15,884 bases of DNA from Diplocarpon mali (GCA_024741835.1 JAENRP010000525.1:1-15884); one strand, 5' to 3'. Shown: positions 1 through 9,287, counted from the stretch's first letter. The notes: a model not told the origin generated them from the letters alone. Numbers and translations: made by a program.

Positions 1-603
1 TATTATCATTTATATAGAGTATAAAATTTTTCGAAACTAAAGTCCTTAAATATCCCTATTACAAATTTACTTAATTGTATCTTTATCTTTAGTATTATTG
101 TAATCTTAAATCTATCGCTATATTAAAGTATTATCTTAATATTAAAGGGAACTTTATAGCACTCTATAAATATAATTATTATACTATTTTCTAGCTTTTC
201 TTTAAGGATATAGTAATCGCCCTTCGATTTCTTATGCTTAATAAAGAAATGCATAATATTATCTATAGAAAATTCGTCTTATTGTAGCTTTATAATTTAT
301 TTAATAGCTCTTGCCATCGCTTCCTATATTAGCAAAACTTCTCCTTGACCTTCCTTTTTCAAACGCTTCATTATTGACTTATAGAATTTTAAAATAAATT
401 TTTGCAGGTCTTTGGAAAAGGTTTATATAATATCGGCTGTATCCTTCTTAGTATTATTAAAAATTTCTATTACATTAGTAATAGGGTTATTCTCTTTATC
501 TATTAGATTATCTTTAGAGTCTATATTATCACATATTCTAACCCGTAGGCCAGGCTTATAAGTCAACTTCTTTACTACTAGTATTCTAAGTGTTATAGAG
601 ACC
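1..603 (-). pseudogene. Copy C: truncated inverted relic of the unrecognised A/B ORF family
   Basis: Read on the minus strand, this stretch aligns to copy B from about 13330 to 13940, roughly three quarters identical by eye. The alignment includes the palindrome at 541-563, which matches the B palindrome at 13374-13396 in place and reading phase. The product is not recognised. The copy runs off the left edge of the window and its upstream third is missing: similarity to B stops near 600. It is broken by TAA/TAG/TGA codons. It is diagnostic for the mutation process because it keeps CAA (plus-strand TTG at 402-404 and 345-347) where B has TAA (13533-13535) and TAG (13590-13592). Those stops in B are therefore former glutamines. 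Orientation is opposite to every other relic here. Confidence 0.85.
541..563. repeat. Dispersed palindrome, copy 1 (inside copy C)
   Basis: On the minus strand it reads with phase Thr-Tyr-Lys-Pro-Gly-Leu-Arg-Val in copy C. It aligns exactly with the B palindrome at 13374, flanked by the same downstream sequence. Arms differ by C/T and G/A transitions. Confidence 0.85.
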
Positions 604-1099
604 TGAGATGGATAGGTCTTGTGATATATATCATATGATCGGCGCAGGCCGGTAGGAGGATAAAAGGGCCACCTTCTATATATAGAGATAGTGCATATCG
701 CTATAGTACTGAATATACCCCATACTTAGGACTTATCCTTAATATCTTATCTAGGAGAGCCTGCTTATAGTGCTTCCTCCTCTTGTTTTTAGGTCTTCCC
801 TTAGGCCTATTCTTATATTATCTCCTCTTTAAGTTTTATATTAGTGATCTATACAAGGACCGATTTCTTAAGATTTCCATTCCTATATGACCTTATCGAT
901 CTCTTAGTTTGTAGACAAGAGACTAGCCTTTAAAATACGTCTTTAAAACACTTATAGCATTTTAATTAACTCTAAAACCCTTATCCTTAATTGCTTAGTT
1001 ACTTAGAACTATTGATTTTCGTTTAGCAACTATTAATAACCTTAGATTTTCCCTTTTTAGCTCTGCTCCGAAAACCCCTATTTTCTTCCTTAACTTTGA
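604..1099. other. Junction between copy C and the gypsy element, with a less mutated island
   Basis: No gene could be supported. From about 604 to 730 the sequence is richer in G+C and in CA/TG dinucleotides than either flank, with runs such as GGCGCAGGCCGG near 641 and an ATCATATGAT palindrome near 630. Similarity to copy B ends at its left edge. From about 740 the sequence becomes pyrimidine-rich on the plus strand, like the leaders before copies A and B. The gag frame can be extended back into this part (an ATG lies at 887), but TGA codons interrupt it at several points, so I did not extend the gene. A 5' LTR or leader would be expected here; no matching direct repeat was found downstream. 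Confidence 0.5.
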
Positions 1100-1512
1100 G
1101 ATTCTCGGAATTTTCGGCTTTTTAATATAAAAAGTTTAATAAACCCTATAATAGCAATCTCAAATAGCGGTAGTTTCGAGTACTTAAGTAATACTAAGCG
1201 CAAACTCTAATAGGAAGTGCCTCTTTAGAATCTTTAGAAATCCGAATCTGATAATTCAGCCGCCTTAGCTTAATAAAACTCTAAAAATTGCCTTAGAATC
1301 GTCTCTAAAGACCCCTTTATTCTAAAGACCAATAGGAATTGGCCTAAAGGCTAAGAAGAATCTTAGATATAAACCTTATCTTAGAAATTGGTCTTAAATT
1401 AGGTAAACCTTATCTTATTGCGATTAGTTGCAACGCTCCTATTAGTTGTTTAATACCTACTTAAAATCTCTTAACAAACTTAGATTAAACTTTTAGTAGA
1501 ATCCGGAATTCT

Positions 1513-1535
1513 ACTCCTAGGCCTAGCCTATAAGT
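1513..1535. repeat. Dispersed palindrome, copy 2 (upstream part of the gag frame)
   Basis: ACTCCTAGGCC arm, then T-centred or A-centred GGCCT-like return arm (here TAGCCTATAAGT). Relative to the gag frame it is in a different phase (Leu-Leu-Leu-Gly-Leu-Ala), 271 bases before ATG 1784. Confidence 0.75.
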
Positions 1536-1608
1536 AAAAGGATAAAAAGATATCTTTAAATAACTTAAGACTACTACCTACTTTTTTAATATCGACGCTT
1601 AAAAATAC

Positions 1609-1623
1609 TAATAATAATAATAA
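1609..1623 (+). repeat. (TAA)5 microsatellite
   Basis: Five TAA units; in the gag frame they read AAT, a poly-Asn run upstream of ATG 1784. Confidence 0.9.
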
Positions 1624-2521
1624 TTTTGAACTTTTTACTAACCCTTTATCTGAATCTTTTTAAACTTATCCTAGTCACTTTAAGATTGACTCGGATTCTG
1701 AACGCTCTTTAAGCCCTTTTAAATCTTAAAGTACTCTTCTTAGCAATCAATCTTATAATATTAAAGCTTCCCCTTTGCCCCTTATGAATTCTATTAACTT
1801 AGACAGTTAGTATAAAACGATAATAGCCGCATTTAAGGCTATTATTAGTCACTTTCCCTTCCTTAGTTCCTTTAGCGCTTCTTACTTTATAAGCGCTAAT
1901 ATTACTAATTTCCTTAAGCAATATAAGGAAACTTATTACGATTTTAGTATTATATAAGAGGATATGATTTCTCGACTTCTTTACTACTATAACTATATAA
2001 GTAAAGATATTATTAAATCCCTCTTTAAATAGAAAACGCATAGTTTATAAGAACTCCTTATTAAGGCTCTTAAGTCTGAATTCTAAGAATTTGATAGATA
2101 GCAGATTCGCAATACCTTAGCTTTCTTAAAGGAATTTGTTCTAATCACTTATACTCTTAAGGAACTTAAAAACTACTATCGGACTTTTACTTATATATTA
2201 AATACCTTGATTAGCTAGAAAATACTTAGCGAAGTTAAAAGAGGCTGCTTTTTCTTACTCAAATTACCTACTAGCCTTTGAAATAAGATTATCAAGCATT
2301 TTAAGATTAATAAGTAAGACCCTATAACCTTTGCCTTATTTAAGGAATTCTTAGCCTTTGCTTTAAAATCAGATCTTAATAAGAGAACTATTAATGCTAT
2401 AGAGTAGGAAAAAGCCCCTACTCTATCCTATACTAAAGACTTTAAGAGCCTGGTCCAAGAACACTCGAAAGCTTTAAAAGTTATAGAAGAGGCAAAGAAG
2501 AACCTAGTAGTCATACCTTTC

Positions 2522-2544
2522 ACTTATAGGCCCGACCTAGGAGT
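2522..2544. repeat. Dispersed palindrome, copy 3 (gag, capsid to zinc-knuckle linker)
   Basis: In the gag frame it encodes Thr-Tyr-Arg-Pro-Asp-Leu-Gly-Val, between the capsid-like region and the zinc knuckle. Confidence 0.8.
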
Positions 2545-2857
2545 AAGATCCAACCTTAGAATTAAGGAACTTAAGACCTAATTTGCAAAACTCCAAATCT
2601 AAAGCTTAGAAACTAAGATTAATAATCTCTTATAAGAAAAATAGCATATTCCTTAGTTTAGTAATAAATAAAACTCAGCTACTATAAGCCAACCTAGTAG
2701 TTCCTATTATCAGACTCCTGCTTCTTATCATTCGGAACAATCAGTTAATATAAGAACGCAATAGCTAGCTAAAGAAGGAGGAATTAATCCCAACTAGCAC
2801 TTTGCCAATATTAATGCTATAGGATACTAAGGAAACGGCAATAGAAGACAACTAACC

Positions 2858-2905
2858 TACAACTTTTGCAATAACGAAGAACCCAACTACGCTCTATATA
2901 AGTAT
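2858..2905 (+). other. Degenerate nucleocapsid zinc knuckle with Cys/His ligands turned to Tyr
   Basis: In the gag frame the codons TAC (2858), TGC (2867), TAC (2888) and TAT (2903) fall at the spacing C-x2-C-x6-H-x4-C. Only the second ligand is still Cys. The other three are Tyr, which TGC to TAC, CAC to TAC and TGT to TAT would produce, all G-to-A or C-to-T in CA/TG context. The knuckle would bind retroelement RNA during packaging. The spacing is slightly longer than the classic C-x2-C-x4-H-x4-C, so the identification rests partly on position after the capsid and partly on the mutation pattern. Confidence 0.55.
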
Positions 2906-3949
2906 CGCAACAATTGCCCTCTTTTCCTTTGTTTTATTAATACTAAGGTTATGCATATTAATAAGTATGGGATGCTTTGTATTAAGGATCCTAGGCTAGA
3001 AGCTATCCCTATTAAAAAGTACCAGAATCGCTTATAGTTATAGACTATTCGAACGATAATATATAATATAAAATAGGACGAGAATTTAATCGAACGATAG
3101 CGTATTATAGATATAAATGCTAAAATCCCAACTTATATATATATAGGTCCAACTAGCAATCTACCTAAGGGAGTTCTTAAGGACTTAGCTTCTAATTAAA
3201 TAGCTATAGAAGTTAAAGGCATCTCTATCTTAAGATAGGTTAATAATAATATTTCAGCTGATATTAATGCTACTTCTATATCTAGGAACCCTTAGAATTC
3301 TTAGCGTCCTTCTAGATCTTCTACTTTACTAATACTAATAAAACTAGCCAAAGTCCAGAAATCAGCGTATATAACTCGGGAATCTTAATATAGAGTCTAA
3401 ATGCTAAAAGACACCTAATAATTTGAAACCGTAGTAAATAAGGATAAAGCTAATATAGTAGACAAATTGATCAGAGATATAATAGATAAAGATGGCTTTA
3501 AGCTCGAAGATTAAGAAGTTGAAGTTATTACGCAGACCCTTGACCTTAAGTAAAAGAGACAGATGTTAAAATAGGAAAAATTCGTCGACAAATACGCTAG
3601 TTCAATTGCAATAGAGAAAGCTATAGAGAATATTATAGCTTAGCAAATTAACCTTACGTTTAAAGACCTATTTGGTTTAATTAAACGCTTTAATAAAGTA
3701 CTAGGAAAGTATATCCTAGTTGCCTTTAAAGATTTGAATAATAATAAGGAAATGGAAATTGTAATGCAAAAGAACTTTAAAAAGCACTTAGCCTTAATCA
3801 AATGTCTTTAGATTATAAAAAATAAAGGAACCTAAAGGTATTATAATATTATAGCAATAGCTTTAATATCTTAGAATATCAATTGAAATTGTTTAGCAGT
3901 TGCGATAAAAAGCCCTATTATTATTTATTTAATAGAAGAATTAGTTAAA

Positions 3950-4215
3950 GCAAAGGCTTTGATCGATTATAGTTTAGAAGTTAATATAATAATTAGAAAA
4001 GTAGCAGAAATGGCTTGATTGACAATTGTTAGCAATCGACTCCTTATTTATTCGACTGTTTTTAGATTAAAATACAATTTTAATAGATAGGTGAAAAACG
4101 TAAAGGTTAGAGTTAGAGGAATTGTTAATTATACTAACTTTCTAATAATAGAGAATTCTTCGAATAATATTCTTTTAAGAATGCCCTTTATTTTAAAATC
4201 TTAGCTAATATTTAA
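3950..4215 (+). other. Retropepsin-like protease domain (degenerate)
   Basis: In the gag frame, LID-YSLEVNI near 3959-3988 matches the active-site region of fungal gypsy proteases (family pattern LID-SGSEVN). The catalytic Asp codon GAT at 3965 is retained but the following Ser/Gly positions are altered. About 60 codons later a hydrophobic ILLRMPFI stretch (about 4161-4185) corresponds to the second conserved motif, normally ILG-x-PF. The domain would cleave the Gag-Pol precursor. It lies in the same frame as gag, so this element encoded Gag-Pro before the change to the pol frame. Confidence 0.65.
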
Positions 4216-4437
4216 CTATCTTAGAGATAGGCTTATAAAAGCTAGCTTTTAAAATATAAATCGATCCTTAGAAGGATAAATAGTTATTATAAGAGATATA
4301 GCCGAATTCTAAAATAAGGTTTTAAGAAACGATTAGCTAGTATAAGGGCTAGGCTTAATACTAGTAAAGGAAGGCACTTAGCAAGGAGTTATAGTAAAAG
4401 AAAGGTAAGTTTATCGATTTTAAATAATAGTGATTTA

Positions 4438-4460
4438 ACTTGCGGTCTTAGACTAAGAGT
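4438..4460. repeat. Dispersed palindrome, copy 4 (protease to RT linker)
   Basis: Arms ACTTGCGGTC... and ...GACTAAGAGT with several transitions. In the later pol frame it reads Thr-Cys-Gly-Leu-Arg-Leu-Arg-Val; in the gag frame it reads out of the usual phase. It lies 162 bases before copy 5. Confidence 0.75.
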
Positions 4461-4599
4461 CAAATTTGGAATTTTGAAAAATGGTACAATTAGCGTTTTA
4501 TTAGCTTAACAATTAAGAAAAAAGAAAAATAAAGTAGAGAAGAGAGTTTGTTTTATAAATTTCGACAATTTACCAATTATTTTGAAAAACCTAAAAACC

Positions 4600-4622
4600 A
4601 CTTATAGGCCGGATCTGCAAGT
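4600..4622. repeat. Dispersed palindrome, copy 5 (protease to RT linker)
   Basis: In the pol frame it encodes Thr-Tyr-Arg-Pro-Asp-Leu-Gln-Val. It marks the earliest point at which I am confident the pol frame is in use. Confidence 0.8.
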
Positions 4623-5100
4623 GAAAAACAATAAAATTACTAATGATATTTCTATCTACGCATTTTAAATTAACAACTTAGAAAATCTTTTATTTATTTT
4701 TAAAAAGGAAAATTCGGATCGTTTTATAGGATTTAATAAAAAAGGAAAGAAGTAGAGAAGTATAGTACTAGCTAATATTCGAACTATATATAAAAGTAAG
4801 GCTAATAAAGTACGACTAGTAGATTAGGGAATCTCTAACAGCTTAAAGCTTAAAGGACTAGATGATTAGTTTGAATAAGATAAGAAGCTTCAACCTTTAA
4901 AGCTAGGTAGCAAATTCGATAAGTTTATTATAAGCAGATTTTCTAATAAACCTATCGGATATCGATTAATAAAAGAACATTTCAATATGCTAAAAATTAG
5001 AGAAGACTTAATAGAGTAAGAATGCGAACTACTTTATAAAACCTTAATAAATCAAAAGGACGCCTTAGCTTTTGACTAAACGGAACTTAGCTAGATTTAA

Positions 5101-5850
5101 AAAGAGGTCACGCCTTATATTAAGATTAAGATAATACCTTATAAAGCCTAATAAGAGAAAACATTCAAGGTCCTTAAAGCTCTTTAAGAAAAGGTAATCG
5201 AAATATTAAAGGATAGGCTAAAGTAAGGTGTTCTCGAGTTTTATAATAGCCTTTATAAGAATAAATAGTTCTTAATTGCTAAGAAGGAAAAGGGAACTTA
5301 TAAACTAATAATAATAGTAGTAGAGATGAACTAAGTAACTATTAAAGATGCTAATATTCCTTTGAATATAGATAAATTCTTAAATGAATTTGTAGGATTA
5401 ACCTGCAGCTCTCTTATTAACTTCTTCTTTAGATATAACTAATTCATTCTTAATATTAAATCGAGAGATATAATAGTAATTCAAACCCCTCTTAGGCTAC
5501 TTTAAATAATAAGATTACCTTAAGAGGCTATAAATTCGATCGCTTAATTTATTTAAGTAATCTATAAGATACTAGTGGATTATATACCTAATATTGCGCT
5601 CTCTTATATAGATAATATAGGAGTAAAAGGATTAAGATCATTCTATAACTATAAAGAAGTTCTCCTTAATATATGATAATTTATAATAGAATATATTTAA
5701 AACTTAGACTAAGTACTTATACAATTCGAAAGGGTAGGAGTAATAGTTGGTCCGAAGTTATAATACTATCTCCTATCGATGGAAATTGTTAGTTTTATTA
5801 CTAATTCTAATAGCCGAAGTCCTTAAAGGGCTAAAGTACTTAAAATCGAC
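5101..5850 (+). other. Reverse transcriptase domain with catalytic Asp-to-Asn changes
   Basis: Recognisable motifs are KALQEKVIEILKDRLKQG near 5170, FLIAKKEKGTYKL near 5269, LPQ-EAINSIAQF near 5515 and YIDN-IGVKG at 5605-5631. The first catalytic Asp, expected in LIDFFSGYD, is AAC (Asn) at 5419-5421, and the neighbouring GYD Asp is AAC at 5437-5439. The active-site YIDD is YIDN, with AAT at 5614-5616. GAT to AAT after T is the minus-strand equivalent of CA to TA. The domain would copy element RNA into DNA; with these changes it cannot, independently of the stop codons. Confidence 0.9.
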
Positions 5851-6084
5851 AAATGGAAGAGGTATAATAATATAGCAGAAGCTTGCGCGTTTATTAAAGT
5901 TATAGTATACTATTGCATTTAGATTAAGGATTTCGCTAAAAAGGCAGCACTTATTTACTCCTTATTTCGGAAAGGGGCTGAGTTTTAGTAGGAGAAACCC
6001 TAAATGGAGGCTATGAAACAATTGAAGCAAGCGTTGCTTAAGGTGCTTTATCTAATTAAAATAGACTATAGAGCTGACGCTAGG

Positions 6085-6470
6085 CCAATTATACTAATAA
6101 TTGACGCAAGCTTAATCAGATAAGGTACTATCCTTTAATAAGCTAATAGCTAATAGAAAAGACATCTAGCTCGCTTTGAAAGTGGTCTTTAGAATCTAGT
6201 AGAGATAAAGTATAATGCTATTAAACGGGAATGCAAAGGCGCCTTAAAGGCAATAAAAAAGATAAGAAGCGACCTTTATAATACTTACTTTATTCTTAAA
6301 ACTGATATTAAAGTGCTAGTAGAACAATTGAATAAAGCTGCAAGCGACCTATTAAGAGCCTTACTAATAAAATAGATTGCTTAAATAAGACTAATGGACT
6401 TTGAAGTTAAATACATTCTAAGAATGAAAAATACTACTACCGATAGCCTTTTAAGAAGAACTTAGCCCTA
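6085..6470 (+). other. RNase H domain with acidic residues apparently spared
   Basis: The domain begins at IILIIDASL (Asp codon GAC at 6103-6105). KRECKG (about 6223-6240) supplies the conserved Glu, LKTDIKVL (about 6298-6320) the second Asp, and KNTTTDSL (about 6427-6450) the last Asp, although the His of the usual H-x-AAD is Asn. RNase H removes the RNA strand during reverse transcription. Unlike RT and integrase, its four acidic positions look unchanged, while nearby TAG/TAA codons still break the frame. Assignment rests on the motif series and its position directly after RT. Confidence 0.85.
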
Positions 6471-6566
6471 CCCCTTTAATTTGATTAAAGAAAATGAAAT
6501 AGATATTAATAAGTAGGTAGAAAACGAAGTTAGTTATCTATTGATATATTGCCTTAAAGGGACTCG

Positions 6567-6589
6567 ACTTGCGAGCCTAGCCTGCGAGT
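6567..6589. repeat. Dispersed palindrome, copy 6 (RNase H to integrase linker)
   Basis: ACTTGCGAGCC, A, GCCTGCGAGT-like return arm. In the pol frame it is read one base out of the common phase (Leu-Ala-Ser-Leu-Ala-Cys-Glu-Ser). The surrounding frame is unbroken. Confidence 0.85.
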
Positions 6590-6779
6590 CAAATAAGAGA
6601 ATTTTATTACCTAACTACTTAAGTGACTTTAAAGAAATTGCGAAGTTTTTAATTACGCTTAAATAACTAAAGATAGTTGCTCTTAAGGATTTTTAAAAAT
6701 TCAAAGCTAAAGCTTTGATTTATCTAATATAAGGAAGACGATTATTTAAAAGGAGCAATAACTTATTTCTTATACAACT

Positions 6780-7720
6780 CTACTTAAATAATGAAAAACT
6801 AAAGGCTAAGGCTATCTAAGATATTTATAAGGAAACTGGCCACTAAAGAGCTAAGTCCACTTACTATTAACTCTTAAGAAAATTCTTTTAAAAAGGCTCT
6901 TTTAAAGACTATAAAGCTTTTATAAAGAGTTGCGTCTCCTATTAGAAATGAAAACCTAATTATAAGGAAAATCCCTTATTCCTAACCTGGCTATTAGGCC
7001 TTTTTTATAAAGTCAGCCTTGATATTATATAAGTATTAACTATTAAGAATAGGATAATATATTTTACTTTAATAAAGGAAGACTTATTAGGATGGCCTAA
7101 AGGACAACCTTTAAGATCTACTAACTCTGAATCTATTATAAAGTTCCTTTAGGAAGACATAGTCTATTACTATAGACTTTTTGGCAAATTAACTATTAAT
7201 AGAGGCCTTGAAAATAAAGGAGTAGTTAAAGCTTTCTTATGAAAATATAATATCAAACGGGTTCAAATCTTAGTATATAACTCGAAAGCTAATAGAATAG
7301 TAGAACAAGGATACTATAACATTTTTAATAGTCTATTTAAAGTTATTTGCAAAGGATTTAAGGATTAGATAAAACGCTTTTATAGAATACTCTTTACTTA
7401 TCGAACGATAATCTATAAACCGACTGAAGTTATACTATTCTTCTTTATCTATAGTAGAGAGGCATAACTCCCTTTTGAATCCTAATAGCCTATTTAGAGA
7501 TTGTTCGACTATAGTCAAATTCGGAACCGTTCCGATTTGCTTATAATAAGATGCCGATAACTTAAGCTCTAAGATATAGATATAGAGGAAATTATTCTAT
7601 AAAAGAAACGATATTAGGAAAAAGCTAAGGAAGCGTAGGCTGCTTTTAAAGTACTTAAAACGCACCCTATTTAAAAAGATAATCTTATCCTAGTCTATAA
7701 TATTATAAAAAATATTAATA
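6780..7720 (+). other. Integrase: zinc-binding region and DDE core (degenerate)
   Basis: The zinc-binding region ends with ETGH (His CAC at 6841-6843) and SCVSY, where Cys TGC at 6931 is kept but the second Cys of C-x2-C is TAT (Tyr) at 6940-6942. The core shows the first Asp in SLDII (GAT 7021-7023), the second as Asn in INRGLENKG (AAT 7198-7200), and the Glu in IVEQG (GAA 7303-7305), with 34 residues between the last two. TGA at 6949 sits where the family has Arg (CGA to TGA). A YRTIIYKPTE stretch near 7399 and a REAQLPFE stretch near 7459 correspond to the gypsy-type core end. Integrase would insert the cDNA into the genome. Confidence 0.88.
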
Positions 7721-8001
7721 TATTAGTAGATACTAAACTTGATTATTAATAGCTTAGTCTATTTAAGGTTAAATTTAAGTAGAAAGATAAAGGATACTAT
7801 TCTCTTTAGGAACTTGATAGAGTCGATATTAAGGGAACCTTTACAGCTAACCGACTAAAGCGCTTTTATTAATACAACTAGACCTTATTCCCTTTAGAAG
7901 ACGAATCAGAAATTGATATAACCTCCGAATCCTTTATAAGAACTAACGGCGATATAAGTAATTTTAAACCCTTAGATAAAGACCAAGATTTTTCTAATTT
8001 G

Positions 8002-8024
8002 ACTTATAAGCCAGTCCTATAAGT
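8002..8024. repeat. Dispersed palindrome, copy 7 (C-terminal tail of pol)
   Basis: Encodes Thr-Tyr-Lys-Pro-Val-Leu-Gln-Val (Gln from TAA) after the integrase C-terminal motif. Confidence 0.8.
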
Positions 8025-8118
8025 GAAGAATATTAAAATACCTAACTAATTGCAACCTTAAGTTATTATTTCTAAAGTATCTAAAGAACGTAAGCGGGAA
8101 TATCGAACGATTTCCTAG

Positions 8119-8418
8119 CCTATTAATTATCTTACCTTCCTTTAATTCTTATTTTTACATTTTTAGCAAGGTCGCCTCCTTTATTATTTAAGATATAGAT
8201 CTTTTAAGATTACTTTAAATTCTTACCTACTCTGACTTATTTTACATTTTTAATATTAGCCTTTAATTATAATATTCCTATTACTTTCCTTAAATAATAA
8301 ATAAAAAGTCCAATTTCCTTAATATATATATAGCAAACCTATTGCAGCTTATATGCCCTTTTAATTCTTATACCCTATTAAACTCTCTTATTTATACTAC
8401 CTATCTTTTATAAGCAAT
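8119..8418 (+). other. Pyrimidine-rich spacer between pol and copy A
   Basis: No gene seen. The plus strand is rich in T and C with tracts such as CTTACCTTCC and TTATTTTTACATTTTT, and ends just before the ATG at 8419. In filamentous fungi such tracts are common in promoters and 5' leaders, so this may be the leader of copy A, the 3' end of the gypsy element, or both. No direct repeat of it was found near 600-1100, which argues against a simple intact LTR. Confidence 0.4.
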
Positions 8419-9264
8419 ATGCCTTTAAAGAACTTATAAATGGTTTTGTCTATTATAATAGGAGATGAATAAGCATTAGTTATAAACTTCTCTTAGGACA
8501 GTAGAGCTATTGCATCATTAGAGAGCTTTAAATCGACCTATATAGCCTTAGGAGATATAGAGTAATAAAAACTCCTTTTAGCTTATGCGAATGCTATTAG
8601 CAACCTTTTAACCTAGGTGGCCCTTAGAATTCTCTAATTTAATGACTTCCTAACTAAAGAATTAAGACTAAAGGGAATCTTTAGAGAGGAATTCTTAGCT
8701 GATGTAGATTAATATATAACCTTAGCTGATACTTTTAAAATAGACTAAGATAAAAGAGAAGAATCTATTTGATAATTAGATAATTTAGCTATTAATAAGA
8801 GAGGACTCCTATTTTATTTGCGCTTTTTAACAAATATTAATTCTAATAATAGAAGATAAGTGTTATTAAAAATTCTTAAGGAAAATACTTCTACCGCTAG
8901 AGCTATTTAGATTCTTAATTTCTTTATTATTTAAGAAGGAGTAGTAAAATTCTAAGGCAATCGAATTCGTAGTCGCAGATTTATAGGCCTATCTAATGCA
9001 GTACTTATAGTAGCTAATAGGGCTATAAAAAGATCAAATTAGGCTATAGATATTACCCTACCTAATAGCACTATTATTAATATGCTAAGGCTCTGCGCTT
9101 CTACTTATAGTTTGCTTATTTTAAAAGAGAACTGGACTCCTATAATAGGATTTAAATGAGATTTCTTTAATAATAAAGAAGGGAATTAGTTATTTATGGT
9201 CAAGCTTGCCTTGAAATTCGCTTTTTAACCTAAAGATATAATAAGTGCTAAATTATATAATTTG

Positions 9265-9287
9265 ACTCGCGGTCTTAGACTAGGAGT
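9265..9287. repeat. Dispersed palindrome, copy 8 (copy A, site 1)
   Basis: Encodes Thr-Arg-Gly-Leu-Arg-Leu-Gly-Val, 846 bases after the A start. It corresponds to copy B site 13188, about 890 bases after the B start. Confidence 0.8.

Larger units (their letters stand above)
1784..4595 (+). pseudogene. gag: Gag-protease polyprotein relic of the gypsy element
   Basis: The gene would encode the capsid/nucleocapsid precursor and aspartic protease. One frame (codons starting at 1784 plus multiples of 3) stays readable from at least 1100 to past 4230 when TAA/TAG are taken as Gln or Trp. The capsid-like helical region is about 1860-2480, including LPTSL followed by TGA where an Arg is expected (CGA to TGA, 2279). 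A linker carrying the 2522 palindrome follows, then a zinc knuckle near 2858 and a protease near 3950-4215. The start at ATG 1784 is a choice: the same frame is open upstream through an Asn run near 1609, so the true start may be at or before 1100. The right end is uncertain because the frame changes to that of pol somewhere between 4230 and 4600. Confidence 0.8.
1100..8118 (+). mobile_element. RIP-degraded Ty3/gypsy-type LTR retroelement (body, LTRs not found)
   Basis: Domain order is capsid, zinc knuckle, retropepsin, reverse transcriptase, RNase H, integrase zinc-binding and core domains, with integrase downstream of RNase H. That order defines Ty3/gypsy rather than copia elements. Motif wording (for example LPQ-x-A-x-NS-x-AQF in RT, YIDN-IGVKG at the RT active site, a DxSL RNase H start) is that of fungal gypsy elements, from recall of the family. 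The element cannot be active: dozens of in-frame stops, mutated RT and integrase catalytic residues and mutated zinc ligands. Boundaries are approximate because neither LTR could be identified by eye, and primer-binding and polypurine tracts were not resolved. Six copies of the dispersed palindrome lie inside it, all between domains. Confidence 0.9.
4600..8118 (+). pseudogene. pol: Pol polyprotein relic: RT, RNase H, integrase
   Basis: The frame with codons starting at 4600 is followed without any frameshift to about 8118, a span of about 1170 codons, if in-frame TAA/TAG are accepted as former Gln/Trp and TGA as former Arg. Order: linker (4600-5100), reverse transcriptase (5101-5850), RNase H (6085-6470), linker with the 6567 palindrome, integrase zinc-binding region (about 6780-6945), integrase core (7000-7450), a KGTFTANRLKRF motif (7831) in the integrase C-terminal part, then a tail with the 8002 palindrome. 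Absence of indels over this length, against the density of stops, fits a burst of point mutation rather than slow decay. The 3' limit is uncertain; the last codon before pyrimidine-rich DNA is TAG 8116-8118, itself perhaps a mutated Gln. Confidence 0.88.

Noticed and set aside
641..660. A sixteenth palindrome copy around GGCGCAGGCCGG
   Set aside because: Only one arm core (GCAGGCC) matches; the other arm does not pair, and ACT/AGT ends are absent.
1799..2041. Minus-strand open frame of 80 codons
   Set aside because: It is antisense to the gag capsid region and has no recognisable motif. Minus-strand frames stay open here because the stops are concentrated on the plus strand.
4410..4600. A specific slippery heptamer for -1 frameshifting (for example TTTTAAA at 4418 or GAAAAAC at 4584)
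   Set aside because: Neither sits in the required X-XXY-YYZ phase relative to the gag frame, and mutation since inactivation makes the original sequence unknowable from one copy.
7255..7275. GGTTCAAATCT resembling a tRNA T-arm (B box)
   Set aside because: It lies inside the integrase core, encoding the KRVQIL stretch; no matching acceptor stem, D-arm or anticodon arm was seen.
600..8418. Flanking LTR pair for the gypsy element
   Set aside because: By eye, no direct repeat links the 600-1100 region to 8119-8418 or further right. RIP could hide one; a self-alignment of the window would settle it.
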